This document shows positions 27,794 to 36,332 of a DNA stretch of 64,000 bases, piece after piece (position 1 is the first letter of the stretch; every line of letters starts with the position of its first letter). The stretch comes from JBBIRW01 sp037441565. Lineage in GTDB: Bacteria; Desulfobacterota; JBBIRW01. The position numbers were made by a program, and so were the translations under genes. The stretch lies in NCBI GenBank assembly GCA_037441565.1, contig JBBIRW010000003.1, positions 183,219 through 247,218 of the forward strand. Direction: 5' to 3'. The notes beneath the pieces were generated by a model, which searched no databases, had not been told where the DNA came from, and saw only the letters and a list, made by a program, of their open reading frames with translations.

Positions 27794-29320
27794 TTACTCC
27801 TTCTCCACACGGGGGAATATAGGCTCAGGTCTTATAACCTCCACCCCATCATTAAGAAGCCCCCATTTCAGGCTTTCATCATACCTTTGCTTTTCAACTG
27901 GACTGCTGTACCCAAGAGATTCCCATATCTTCTGCGAAGAAAGCGGCATAAACGGGGCAATCATGAGGGCAATTACCCTCAGTGCCTCACACCCTCCATA
28001 AAGCACCACATCGAGCTCATTTCTCCTCGAAGGGTCCTTTGCAAGGTTCCATGGTTGATTTTCATCTATGTACTTATTTGTCAGATTTATGAATTCCCAT
28101 ATGGATACAAGCGCCTTCTGGAATGAAAGCGTATCCATAGCCTCTCTGAACTCCTTTACAACCCTATTGAACCCCTGCTCAAGTGTTGCGCAGAGGATAG
28201 CAGGTTTTCTTAACCTCCTTCCATGAAACCTCTCAACCATGGTAAGAACCCTGCTCACAAGATTCCCGAGATCGTTGGCAAGATCGCTGTTTATGCGTTT
28301 AACAAAGGCACTTAAGGAATAATCACCATCAAGACCAAAGGAGATCTCCCTCAGAAGGAAGTATCGAAACTGGTCAACACCAAATCGGTCAGCCATCTCA
28401 GATGGATCAACAACATTTCCAAGGGATTTAGACATCTTTCTTCCCTCAACAGTCCACCATCCGTGGGCATAGACCTGTCTGGGAAGGGGGAGTTCTGCTG
28501 AAATAAGGAACGTAGGCCAGTATACGGAGTGAAATCTCAATATATCCTTTCCAATGAGATGAATGTCTGCAGGCCAGAATTTTTCAAAAAGCACCTTATT
28601 ATCAGGATATCCAACCGCTGTGAGATAGTTTGTAAGGGCATCAAACCATACATAGATCGTATGCTCAGGGTTACCAGGAACAGGTATTCCCCATTCAAGA
28701 TTCTTCCTGCTTACACTGAGATCCCTTAAACCATCCTTTACAAAACTGATTATTTCGTTTCTCTTCGATGGTGGCTGGATGAAATCAGGATTAGCCTCTA
28801 TGTGCCTCAGTAGCTGTTCCTGGTATCGGGACATCCTGAAAAAATAACTTTCCTCTTTGAGTCTGTCCGTCTGCCTTCCACAGCTTGGACATTTGAAATC
28901 GATCAACTCCTTTTCTGTCCAGAATGTCTCACAGGGGATGCAATACCAGTCTTCATATTCACCAAGATAGATATCGCCCTTTTCCATAACCTTTTTGAAG
29001 AGATGTTCAACAGCCCTCCTGTGTCTTGGCTCTGTTGTTCTTATAAAATCATCGTTGGAAATAAGGAGCTTCTTCCACAGCTCCTTGAATCTCACAACAA
29101 CCCTGTCAGCAAGTGCCTTTGGTTCCTCACCCAGGGAACGTGCGGTTTTTTCTATTTTCTGACCATGCTCATCGGTTCCCGTTAGGAAAAAAACATCATA
29201 TCCATCCATCCTCTTGTAGCGCGCCACAACATCTGCGGCAATCGTTGTATATGCATGCCCTATATGGGGTATATCATTAACATAATAGATTGGTGTTGTT
29301 ATATAGAAACTGCCCTTCAT
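27794..29320 (-). CDS. metG: Methionyl-tRNA synthetase (short form)
   Basis: A 508-residue class I synthetase. H-I-G-H at residues 19-22 and K-M-S-K-S in G-R-K-M-S-K-S-L-G-N are intact. A zinc knuckle C-x2-C...C-x2-C is in the connective domain near residues 125-147. The protein ends after the anticodon-binding helical domain and lacks the C-terminal dimerisation or tRNA-binding extension found in longer MetRS. It precedes the TatD fusion by two bases, a common metG-tatD order. Confidence 0.96.
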   Translation of the reverse strand: MKGSFYITTPIYYVNDIPHIGHAYTTIAADVVARYKRMDGYDVFFLTGTDEHGQKIEKTARSLGEEPKALADRVVVRFKELWKKLLISNDDFIRTTEPRHRRAVEHLFKKVMEKGDIYLGEYEDWYCIPCETFWTEKELIDFKCPSCGRQTDRLKEESYFFRMSRYQEQLLRHIEANPDFIQPPSKRNEIISFVKDGLRDLSVSRKNLEWGIPVPGNPEHTIYVWFDALTNYLTAVGYPDNKVLFEKFWPADIHLIGKDILRFHSVYWPTFLISAELPLPRQVYAHGWWTVEGRKMSKSLGNVVDPSEMADRFGVDQFRYFLLREISFGLDGDYSLSAFVKRINSDLANDLGNLVSRVLTMVERFHGRRLRKPAILCATLEQGFNRVVKEFREAMDTLSFQKALVSIWEFINLTNKYIDENQPWNLAKDPSRRNELDVVLYGGCEALRVIALMIAPFMPLSSQKIWESLGYSSPVEKQRYDESLKWGLLNDGVEVIRPEPIFPRVEKE

Positions 29321-29332
29321 ACTATTTACCCC

Positions 29333-30094
29333 TTACTCCATATCAAATTCGATCTCTTCAGCCCTTCTTATGATTTCATCATCGATTGTGAAATGGGACT
29401 CCCCTTTTAAATACGAACAGAACTTATTGCAGCTCAATGAGCCCTGACATACCTGCTCATCGCCTCCCATTGCCTCATACTCATAAATAAGGCAGCACAT
29501 CAATCTTCCACAGATACCCGATAGCTTTGCTGGATTGAGTATAAGGTTCTGCTCCTTTGCAATCCTTACAGATATGGGTTCAAAATCGTAGAGAAAGGTG
29601 GAGCAGCACGTCTCCCTCCCGCATGGACCAATGCCACCGAGCATCTTCACCTCATCCCGAACACCTATCTGCCTCATCTCTATCCTTGTCCTGTATTTTG
29701 CTGCAAGGTCCCTTACAAGCTCTCTGAAATCGATCCTTCCCTCTGCTGAAAAATAGAATATTATCTTACTTCCATCGATGAGCTCTTCAACCTTTATGAG
29801 TTTCATAGGCAAACCCCTTTCCTCTATCCTCTGGAGACAGAATCGGAATGCCTCCATCTCTCTCTCCCTCCGCTCAATTGAGTCTTTAATCTCCTCAGGG
29901 GCTGCCTTTCTCAGTATGGGTTTTACCCCTTCAGGGGGGTTTTCAACTTCATAAGGACCCATAACAACCGTCGCAATCCCAATACCCCTTTCACCCTCAA
30001 CAATGACCTTTTCACCAAGATTTAACTCTAACCCTCCTGGATCCACATCATATAACTTTCCAGCAGGTTTGAATCGAACCTTAAACAGCTTCAT
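29333..30094 (-). CDS. PSP1-domain protein (RicT/YaaT-like)
   Basis: A 253-residue PSP1 C-terminal-domain protein. In Bacillus RicT (YaaT) acts with RicA and RicF in an iron-sulfur-containing complex affecting RNA processing. The cysteine-rich blocks C-G-R-E-T-C-C-S-T-F and G-R-L-M-C-C-L-I-Y-E are intact. Gene context holB-ricT-metG is widely conserved. No ricA or ricF is visible here, so the function outside Firmicutes is unknown. Confidence 0.88.
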   Translation of the reverse strand: MKLFKVRFKPAGKLYDVDPGGLELNLGEKVIVEGERGIGIATVVMGPYEVENPPEGVKPILRKAAPEEIKDSIERREREMEAFRFCLQRIEERGLPMKLIKVEELIDGSKIIFYFSAEGRIDFRELVRDLAAKYRTRIEMRQIGVRDEVKMLGGIGPCGRETCCSTFLYDFEPISVRIAKEQNLILNPAKLSGICGRLMCCLIYEYEAMGGDEQVCQGSLSCNKFCSYLKGESHFTIDDEIIRRAEEIEFDME

Positions 30095-30103
30095 CTAACC
30101 CCC

Positions 30104-31084
30104 TTACCTTAAAAATATACCCCTGATTTCGTGTAAATAAAGCTCCACTAAAAGAGGTTTATTGGGATGTTGAGTGAGAATCCTCTGATACCTCCCCGTC
30201 TTTTCAATGATCAATAAAATATCATCGATGGACGCACCATTTAAAAATTCCTCGATACCCTGCTTGAAACCTTTGTATCTTATACTGTCCGGTGAATCTA
30301 TTTTATACTTCAATCCATCAAGAAGAAAGTTCCTTATAAGATTGAAGAAGCAATCCAGATAAAGATCATCCCTTTTTCCTAACTCCCTTGCATAACCACC
30401 AATTTCCTCAATAGTAGCCTTTCTTAATGAAATCAGTAGAGACATGATCCTTTCAATCTCATCGACCGAGAGAAAACCCTCTTTTTCAAGTGCCTGACCT
30501 ATGCTACCATCACAAATTGTTGATATAAACATGGCCTTTTCTTTATCCATTCCATAGTTCTCCGTGAGTATCTCAAAGATTTCCCTCTCACCAAGAGGTT
30601 CAAAGTGAACCCTGTAGCACCTCGAAACCACCGTTGCAGGAAGTGAATGAGGGGATGATGTGATGAGGATGATAACTGAATGTGAAGGGGGTTCCTCCAG
30701 TGTCTTAAGAAGTGCATTACATGCGGGATGTGTCATCTTATCCGCCTTATCAACTATTATCACATTTTTCATATCCTCAACAGGTCGAAAATGTAGTTTT
30801 TTCTGAACCCCCCTTATCTCCTCAATTCCGATGCCATGAAGCCCTTCAATAATAAAAACATCAGGGTGTGTGCCTTTCTCTATCCTTCTGCATGCTGAGC
30901 ATTTACCGCACCCCTTTCCAACCTCAACAGGGCAGTTAAGTGCCATAGCGAAGTAGAGCGCAGCTGTTCTCTTTCCCACACCCTCCTTACCAGTAAAGAT
31001 CATTGAAGAAGGGACCCTATCCCTCTCGATAAAGCTATTAAGTATGAGCTTTGCCTTTCTCTGACCCTTCAGCCTATCAAGCAT
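30104..31084 (-). CDS. holB: DNA polymerase III delta prime subunit
   Basis: A 326-residue clamp-loader AAA protein. Walker A-like G-K-E-G-V-G-K-R-T, a four-cysteine zinc module (C near 51, then C-G-K-C-S-A-C), the S-R-C arginine finger segment V-V-S-R-C-Y, and a C-terminal collar domain are seen. It overlaps tmk by eight bases. Confidence 0.92.
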   Translation of the reverse strand: MLDRLKGQRKAKLILNSFIERDRVPSSMIFTGKEGVGKRTAALYFAMALNCPVEVGKGCGKCSACRRIEKGTHPDVFIIEGLHGIGIEEIRGVQKKLHFRPVEDMKNVIIVDKADKMTHPACNALLKTLEEPPSHSVIILITSSPHSLPATVVSRCYRVHFEPLGEREIFEILTENYGMDKEKAMFISTICDGSIGQALEKEGFLSVDEIERIMSLLISLRKATIEEIGGYARELGKRDDLYLDCFFNLIRNFLLDGLKYKIDSPDSIRYKGFKQGIEEFLNGASIDDILLIIEKTGRYQRILTQHPNKPLLVELYLHEIRGIFLR

Positions 31085-31712
31085 CTTTATTGATCAATAA
31101 TGGTTCAAGATGGGACATCACTTTTTTATGAATTTTTTCCCTATCATCAACCGCATCTATTACCTTTATCCTTCCTGGTTCCATCTCTGCGAGCATCAGG
31201 TAACCATCCCTCACCCTTCTGTGAAATTCAAGTGATTCCCTCTCAAATCTGTCCGGTTCCATCCCTGTATCACTTATTCTACTCATCGCCCTTTGAATGC
31301 CTATCTCAGCAGGTACATCGAGGAGAAATGTTATGTGTGGAAAAATTCCAGAGGTCGCAATCCTGTTCAGCTCCAGAATCTTATCAATGCTGAGACCTCT
31401 TCCATATCCCTGATAGGCAACAGTGGCATCAGAATACCTGTCAGAAATAACCCAGATGCCATCCCTGAGCGAAGGGATTATTATCTCCCTTAAATGCTCT
31501 GCCCTTACTGCAAGGTAAAGGAAAAGCTCTGCCATGGGTGAGAGTTCAGAACGAAGTACTATCTCCCTTATCCTTTCCCCAAGGGGTGTTCCTCCTGGCT
31601 CCCTCGTCACAATACATCTGATACCCTTATCTGAAAGTGCATGCGCAAGGAGTCTTGCCTGCGTACTCTTTCCACTTCCCTCTATCCCTTCAAAACTTAT
31701 AAATTTTCCCAT
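31077..31712 (-). CDS. tmk: Thymidylate kinase
   Basis: A 211-residue dTMP kinase. P-loop F-E-G-I-E-G-S-G-K-S-T, the D-R-Y motif in V-I-S-D-R-Y-S-D-A-T-V-A-Y-Q-G-Y-G-R-G and the T-R-E-P-G-G-T segment are present. The start at 31712 matches the family; the open frame continues upstream into nrdJ without support. It follows nrdJ by 26 bases, so dNTP synthesis genes are grouped. Confidence 0.95.
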   Translation of the reverse strand: MGKFISFEGIEGSGKSTQARLLAHALSDKGIRCIVTREPGGTPLGERIREIVLRSELSPMAELFLYLAVRAEHLREIIIPSLRDGIWVISDRYSDATVAYQGYGRGLSIDKILELNRIATSGIFPHITFLLDVPAEIGIQRAMSRISDTGMEPDRFERESLEFHRRVRDGYLMLAEMEPGRIKVIDAVDDREKIHKKVMSHLEPLLINKDA

Positions 31713-31738
31713 GATCGGACGGTCTGTGAGGACCTTTC

Positions 31739-33994
31739 TTAAGGGCACTCCGTATATCCGCAGAGCCTGCAAAGCAGACACCCTTCAGTGTATTCAAGCT
31801 GTCCTCCACATTCCGGACATGCACCCCTTACCGGCACAAATTCCACATCTATCTCCTCCCTTTTCCTTCCATTCCCGCCCTTTGAAGCTGCTTCAGGATA
31901 TATATACCACTCTAATGCCTTTGCAATGGCATCAGCACATGAAAGCACCCTTCCCCCATCCTGCCACACTGCAAGGTGACAGCTAATCCCTTTGAGCTGC
32001 TTTATTATAAGCTCAGGATCGATCCCACACCGCAGTGCAAGAGAAACAAGCCTTCCTATTGCCTCTGACTGGGATGCTGCACAACCACCAGCCTTTCCCA
32101 TCTGATTGAATACCTCGAATGGTCTTCCATCCTCATCTTCATTTATTGTCACATATAGATTTCCACACCCTGTTTTCATCTTTCTTGTGCTCCCTTTTAT
32201 AATGGGAGGTCTTGGCCTTGGTTTTGATGAAGAGATCTGACTCATGGATTCAGAACCCTTTCCCTTCGGGATACTTAAAACCTGCTCATCCCTGCTACCA
32301 TCCCTGTATACAGTTATCCCCTTGCATCCAAGCTCATATGCAAGGAGATATGCCCTTGCAATATCCTCCTTTGTCGCTGATTTGGGGAAATTTATCGTCT
32401 TTGAGACTGCGTTGTCCGTATATTTCTGAAATGCAGCCTGTATTCTTATATGCCATTCATAGGAGATCTCGTGGGCGGTTACAAACACCCTTCTTATGTC
32501 CTCAGGAAGCTCCTTCATATGCCTTATGCGACCTTCCCGCTTTATTTTTTCAATAAGCTCATCACGCCACAGACCTCTCTCCTTCAAGACGTGCTCAAAT
32601 ATGGGGTTAATCTCCATAAGTTCGGTGTTATCCATTACGTTTCTTACATAAACGAGGGCAAAAAGCGGTTCTATGCCCGATGAACAACCTGCAATGATAC
32701 TTATTGTTCCTGTGGGCGCAATGGTATTTGTTGCTGCATTCCTGAGCTTCATCTTGCCATAATAGATACTCCTTTTCCAATTGGGGAATGGCCCCCTTTC
32801 TTCAGCCAGCTCCTGTGAGGTCTCTTTTGATACCCTGCTTATAAAACCCATCACCTCTTCTGCAATCCTGATAGCATCAAAGGAATCAAAGGGAACACCA
32901 AGAAGCAGGAGCATATCAGCAAAACCCATCACACCGAGGCCAATCTTTCTATTCCCCTTTGTGATCTCCTCAATCTGCCGCAGCGGATATCTGTTCATAT
33001 CTATAACATTATCTAAGAATCGGATGCTTATCTTCACTGTTTTTGAAAGCTTCTCAAAATCTATTTCATATCCTTTCCCATTAAATCTAACCATGTGTGA
33101 TAGATTTATAGAACCAAGATTGCAGCTCTCATAAGGAAGAAGTGGTTGCTCTCCGCATGGGTTTGTTGCCTCTATCCTGCCAAGCTCCGGTGTAGGATTG
33201 TATTCATTTATTCTGTCAATAAAGATGACGCCTGGTTCCCCGTTTTTCCATGCAAGATGGGCAATTTCATCGAAGACCTGTCGGGCACGGAGTCTTTTAA
33301 CAACCTCACCATTTCTCGGATTGACCAGTGGATATTCCTCATCCTTGGCAAGGGCTTTCATAAATTCATCGGTTATAGCCACGGATATATTGAAGTTGTT
33401 GAGCCTCTTTTCCTCACTCTTTGCATGTATAAATTCAAGAATGTCCGGATGATCGATCCTCAGGATCCCCATATTGGCGCCTCTCCTTGTTCCTCCCTGT
33501 TTTATTGCATCAGTGGCAGCATCAAAAACCGTCATAAATGAGACAGGTCCGCTGGAAATACCCCTTGTGCTCATAACAACATCATTCTTTGGCCTCAGCC
33601 TTGAAAAAGAAAAACCTGTTCCACCTCCTGTTTTATGGATAAGGGCAGTATGCTTGATTGCTTCAAAGATACTTTCCATAGAGTCATCAACAGGAAGAAC
33701 AAAACAGGCAGAAAGTTGCTGAAGCTCTCTGCCTGCATTCATTAGGGTCGGTGAATTGGGAAGAAAATCCAGTGATGCCATCAGCTTGTAGAACTCCCCC
33801 TCCCAGAGCTCTATATCCGCAGCAGGGTTATAGAAGAGCTCTGCCTGGGCTATGTTGTGTGCAACCCTTCTGAACAAAAGCTCGGGGGTCTCGATGACCT
33901 TACCGTTTATATCCCTTTTTAGATACCTTCTCTCCAGTACCTTCATCGCATTAAGGGTTAAAGATGGCTTTATATCATAATGGGTAACAGACAT
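31739..33994 (-). CDS. nrdJ: Adenosylcobalamin-dependent (class II) ribonucleotide reductase
   Basis: A 751-residue enzyme reducing ribonucleotides with a B12-generated thiyl radical, so it works without oxygen. It shows N-S-P-T-L-M-N-A-G, the active-site N-P-C-G-E-Q-P-L-L-P-Y-E-S-C-N-L-G-S, and a C-terminal TSCPD-type domain followed by a cysteine-rich tail (C-P-E-C-G ... C-L-L-C-R-L-C-G). ATG 33994 has GGAGG eight bases upstream. Two NrdR boxes lie directly upstream. No cobalamin riboswitch is seen. Confidence 0.95.
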   Translation of the reverse strand: MSVTHYDIKPSLTLNAMKVLERRYLKRDINGKVIETPELLFRRVAHNIAQAELFYNPAADIELWEGEFYKLMASLDFLPNSPTLMNAGRELQQLSACFVLPVDDSMESIFEAIKHTALIHKTGGGTGFSFSRLRPKNDVVMSTRGISSGPVSFMTVFDAATDAIKQGGTRRGANMGILRIDHPDILEFIHAKSEEKRLNNFNISVAITDEFMKALAKDEEYPLVNPRNGEVVKRLRARQVFDEIAHLAWKNGEPGVIFIDRINEYNPTPELGRIEATNPCGEQPLLPYESCNLGSINLSHMVRFNGKGYEIDFEKLSKTVKISIRFLDNVIDMNRYPLRQIEEITKGNRKIGLGVMGFADMLLLLGVPFDSFDAIRIAEEVMGFISRVSKETSQELAEERGPFPNWKRSIYYGKMKLRNAATNTIAPTGTISIIAGCSSGIEPLFALVYVRNVMDNTELMEINPIFEHVLKERGLWRDELIEKIKREGRIRHMKELPEDIRRVFVTAHEISYEWHIRIQAAFQKYTDNAVSKTINFPKSATKEDIARAYLLAYELGCKGITVYRDGSRDEQVLSIPKGKGSESMSQISSSKPRPRPPIIKGSTRKMKTGCGNLYVTINEDEDGRPFEVFNQMGKAGGCAASQSEAIGRLVSLALRCGIDPELIIKQLKGISCHLAVWQDGGRVLSCADAIAKALEWYIYPEAASKGGNGRKREEIDVEFVPVRGACPECGGQLEYTEGCLLCRLCGYTECP

Positions 33995-34005
33995 AAATAC
34001 TACCT

Positions 34006-34021
34006 CCACATTATATTGTAT
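34006..34021. promoter_or_regulatory. NrdR box 2 (proximal to nrdJ)
   Basis: CCACATTATATTGTAT matches the palindromic NrdR consensus (acaCwAtATaTwGtgt) at about 13 of 16 positions and overlaps the GGAGG region of nrdJ. Its centre is 32 bases from the distal box, the roughly three-turn spacing known for tandem NrdR boxes. Confidence 0.65.
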
Positions 34022-34037
34022 ATGGATTAATTAAAAA

Positions 34038-34053
34038 ACACAATATATAGTAT
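34038..34053. promoter_or_regulatory. NrdR box 1 (distal to nrdJ)
   Basis: ACACAATATATAGTAT matches the NrdR consensus at about 15 of 16 positions. With the second box it predicts nucleotide-dependent repression of nrdJ by NrdR, which is not encoded in this window. A TTGACA on the reverse strand (34060-34055) lies just upstream, without a well-placed -10. Confidence 0.75.
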
Positions 34054-34086
34054 TTGTCAAGGAAATTTTTAAAGGCAGGATATGTA

Positions 34087-34227
34087 TCAGTCTTTCTTCA
34101 TTTTCTCCTTGATAGAATCTATCTCATCGCGAAGGGAAGATAACTTCCTTATGAGATATAATACATACCCAAAAAGGACCGCCCAGAGGAGTGTGTATGC
34201 CCAGAAAAGGTAAAAAAGGTTATTCAT
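34087..34227 (-). CDS. ccmD: CcmD-like small heme exporter protein
   Basis: A 46-residue protein with one membrane helix (L-F-W-A-Y-T-L-L-W-A-V-L-F-G-Y-V-L-Y-L) followed by a basic, coiled cytoplasmic tail (R-K-L-S-S-L-R-D-E-I-D). CcmD stabilises the CcmABC heme-release complex on CcmE. A strong GGGGGAGG precedes the ATG, 20 bases after ccmC. Short length and position right after ccmABC support the call; CcmD proteins share little sequence. Confidence 0.8.
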   Translation of the reverse strand: MNNLFYLFWAYTLLWAVLFGYVLYLIRKLSSLRDEIDSIKEKMKKD

Positions 34228-34247
34228 AATATACCTCCCCCTCTGAA

Positions 34248-34916
34248 CTATTCAGAGGCTGCCTTTAATTCATTGATCTCACTCTCAAGATAGTGCATTG
34301 CAACCCTTATCGATAAGATCAGGAGATAGAGTATTGTGAATGCGATGAGCATTATAATAAGTGTAATAAACATACTCCTTTCAAGCTGAGGTCCCTGGGG
34401 ATTTATGACAACAGGTGTAGGATGCAGTGATCTCCACCACTTTACGGAAACGTGGACGAGAGGCACATCAAGGAATCCCACAACTCCAAGAACCGCAGCA
34501 TATCTGCTTGATCCTGGGCCCCCATATGCCCTGAGCGTAAGATACGTAAGATATATGAGCCAAAGTATAAGTGTGGTAGTTAACCTGGGATCCCAGGACC
34601 ACCATGTTCCCCAGATGGGCTTTCCCCAGAATGGTCCTGTAATGAGAACCATGGTGGTGAATATTACACCAACCTCAGCAGAGCAGTATGCAATCGTATC
34701 CCACTGTGGGCTGGATCCTATGAGAAATATTATGCTTGCTATAAATACAACAAAGAAGGCGAGGTAGCTTACCCACGCTGATGGAACATGGATATAGAAT
34801 ATCTTCTGAACAACACCCTGAACCCTTTCAATAGGTGCATAGAAAAATACACTATAAAGCCCGATGATCAGAACCATAAAGAAGAGGAATCCAGGGAGAT
34901 ATAATCTTTTTATCAC
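34248..34916 (-). CDS. ccmC: Heme exporter/handling protein CcmC
   Basis: A 222-residue inner membrane protein of the heme handling family with six membrane segments. The tryptophan-rich W-G-T-W-W-S-W-D-P-R-L-T-T periplasmic motif binds heme together with flanking His (I-H-V-P-S in an early loop, V-H-V-S-V-K-W-W later). It loads heme on CcmE. Six bases after ccmB. Confidence 0.95.
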   Translation of the reverse strand: MIKRLYLPGFLFFMVLIIGLYSVFFYAPIERVQGVVQKIFYIHVPSAWVSYLAFFVVFIASIIFLIGSSPQWDTIAYCSAEVGVIFTTMVLITGPFWGKPIWGTWWSWDPRLTTTLILWLIYLTYLTLRAYGGPGSSRYAAVLGVVGFLDVPLVHVSVKWWRSLHPTPVVINPQGPQLERSMFITLIIMLIAFTILYLLILSIRVAMHYLESEINELKAASE

Positions 34917-34922
34917 CTTCAG

Positions 34923-35591
34923 TTACTCCTCGATAACATATTCAAAAACAAGGTAGGAGAGCACAGAAAAGATTACATCATATCCTGCAAGGAGTTTCAA
35001 CCATGAGGATATATCGGAGAGATCCGACCCCCTGAGAATAGCACCCGTTGCCTTTACTGATGAAAGGATAACAGGAACAGATATGGGGAATAGGAGGATA
35101 GGAAGCATTACCTCCCTTGCCCTGGTATTTATCGAGATTGCGGAAAAAAGTGTGCCCACAGAAGAGAATCCAACTGTTCCGAGGAAAATTATAAGTAAAA
35201 GGGATGGAAGCACATTAATTATTTCCATGTTGAAGAGTAGAGCAAAAAGTGGAAGTGTTATTAGCTCTACTATCCCGAGAAATATGATATTTCCGAAAAA
35301 TTTTCCGAGATAGAGTGATCCTCTATCCACAGGCGTAAGAAGGATACCCTGAAGACATTCCTGATCCTTCTCATAGATGAACGACCTGTTCAGTCCAAGG
35401 ATCCCTGCAAAGCTGAATGCAACCCACAGAATACCAGGTGCAAGCTCACGGGATGCCTGTGAGCCAGGTTCGAATGTAAAATTGAATATTACAAGAACAA
35501 GGAGTGAAAAGAGGAGGGTTGTTGATATGATTTCCTTGCTTCGCAATTCTATTATCAAATCCTTCCTGACGATCGCATAAATCCTCTTCAT
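34923..35591 (-). CDS. ccmB: Heme exporter ABC permease CcmB
   Basis: A 222-residue six-helix permease that pairs with CcmA. Typical R-K-D-L-x-x-E-x-R-S-K-E near the start and the L-N-R-S-F-x-x-E-K-D-Q-E-C-L-Q-G loop are present. ATG 35591 (M-K-R-I-Y-A) has a GGAGG-rich leader; the stop of ccmA overlaps it by four bases. Confidence 0.93.
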   Translation of the reverse strand: MKRIYAIVRKDLIIELRSKEIISTTLLFSLLVLVIFNFTFEPGSQASRELAPGILWVAFSFAGILGLNRSFIYEKDQECLQGILLTPVDRGSLYLGKFFGNIIFLGIVELITLPLFALLFNMEIINVLPSLLLIIFLGTVGFSSVGTLFSAISINTRAREVMLPILLFPISVPVILSSVKATGAILRGSDLSDISSWLKLLAGYDVIFSVLSYLVFEYVIEE

Positions 35592-36325
35592 CCTCCCCCT
35601 CCGCATTCAAGCAATTCCATATAGTCCTTCTCAAAGGTTTGAGGATTTATATCTGATCTGTTTCCTGAGAATATTATCCTTCCCCTGTTGAGCACGATGA
35701 TCTCATCGCAGAGTTCAAGACCCACTGATATATCATGGGTTGTCATTACAACTGTTTTCTCCCCGCCCATTATATCCTGAAGGATCTCCCTCAGTGTCAG
35801 CGTTGCCTTTACATCAAGTCCTGTATAAGGCTCATCGAGAAGAAGCACCTGTGGGTCTGAAATAAGTGCCCTCACTATGGAGAGCCTCTTACACATACCG
35901 AAGGAGAGATTTCTTACAGGTTCATTCCTCCTCTCATATAGACCAACCCTGTTAAGGATTTCAAGGATCCGCTGCCTTGCTTCTCCTATTTCATAAAGTG
36001 ATGCATAGAATTCAAGATTCTCAATGGGTGTGAGGTTAGGGTATAGATAGGTGTTGTGGGAAAGCATCCCTATGATCTTCCTTATCTCGTCCCTGTTTTT
36101 TCTAATTGACATCCCCATGATCCACGCTTCACCTGATGTGGGCTTCATCAGCGTGGAAAGGATCTTTATCATTGTTGTCTTTCCAGCCCCGTTTGGGCCA
36201 AAAATGGTGAGGAACTTTTTCCTCTCAACCCTCAGGTTTATATTTCTTAAGGCGGGAGTTGTTCCGAAGATTTTTGTGATATCCTTTAGCTCAAGTGCCC
36301 ACATGACATCTGATTCAGAACCCAT
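35588..36325 (-). CDS. ccmA: Heme exporter ABC ATP-binding protein CcmA
   Basis: A 245-residue ABC ATPase powering release of holo-CcmE. Walker A F-G-P-N-G-A-G-K-T-T, signature N-L-S-F-G-M-C-K-R-L-S (an S-F-G variant), Walker B V-L-L-L-D-E-P-Y-T-G-L-D and the H-loop T-T-H-D are intact. An alternative start at 36304 lacks a ribosome site; 36325 has AGAAGG upstream. Confidence 0.93.
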   Translation of the reverse strand: MGSESDVMWALELKDITKIFGTTPALRNINLRVERKKFLTIFGPNGAGKTTMIKILSTLMKPTSGEAWIMGMSIRKNRDEIRKIIGMLSHNTYLYPNLTPIENLEFYASLYEIGEARQRILEILNRVGLYERRNEPVRNLSFGMCKRLSIVRALISDPQVLLLDEPYTGLDVKATLTLREILQDIMGGEKTVVMTTHDISVGLELCDEIIVLNRGRIIFSGNRSDINPQTFEKDYMELLECGGGG

Positions 36326-36332
36326 CGTGTTT

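Noticed and set aside
27716..28126. Forward frame of 136 codons opposite the end of metG and start of the TatD fusion
   Set aside because: Crosses the boundary of two well-supported genes and resembles nothing.
34055..34060. Reverse-strand TTGACA as -35 of nrdJ
   Set aside because: No acceptable -10 at 16-18 bases; only mentioned in the NrdR entry.
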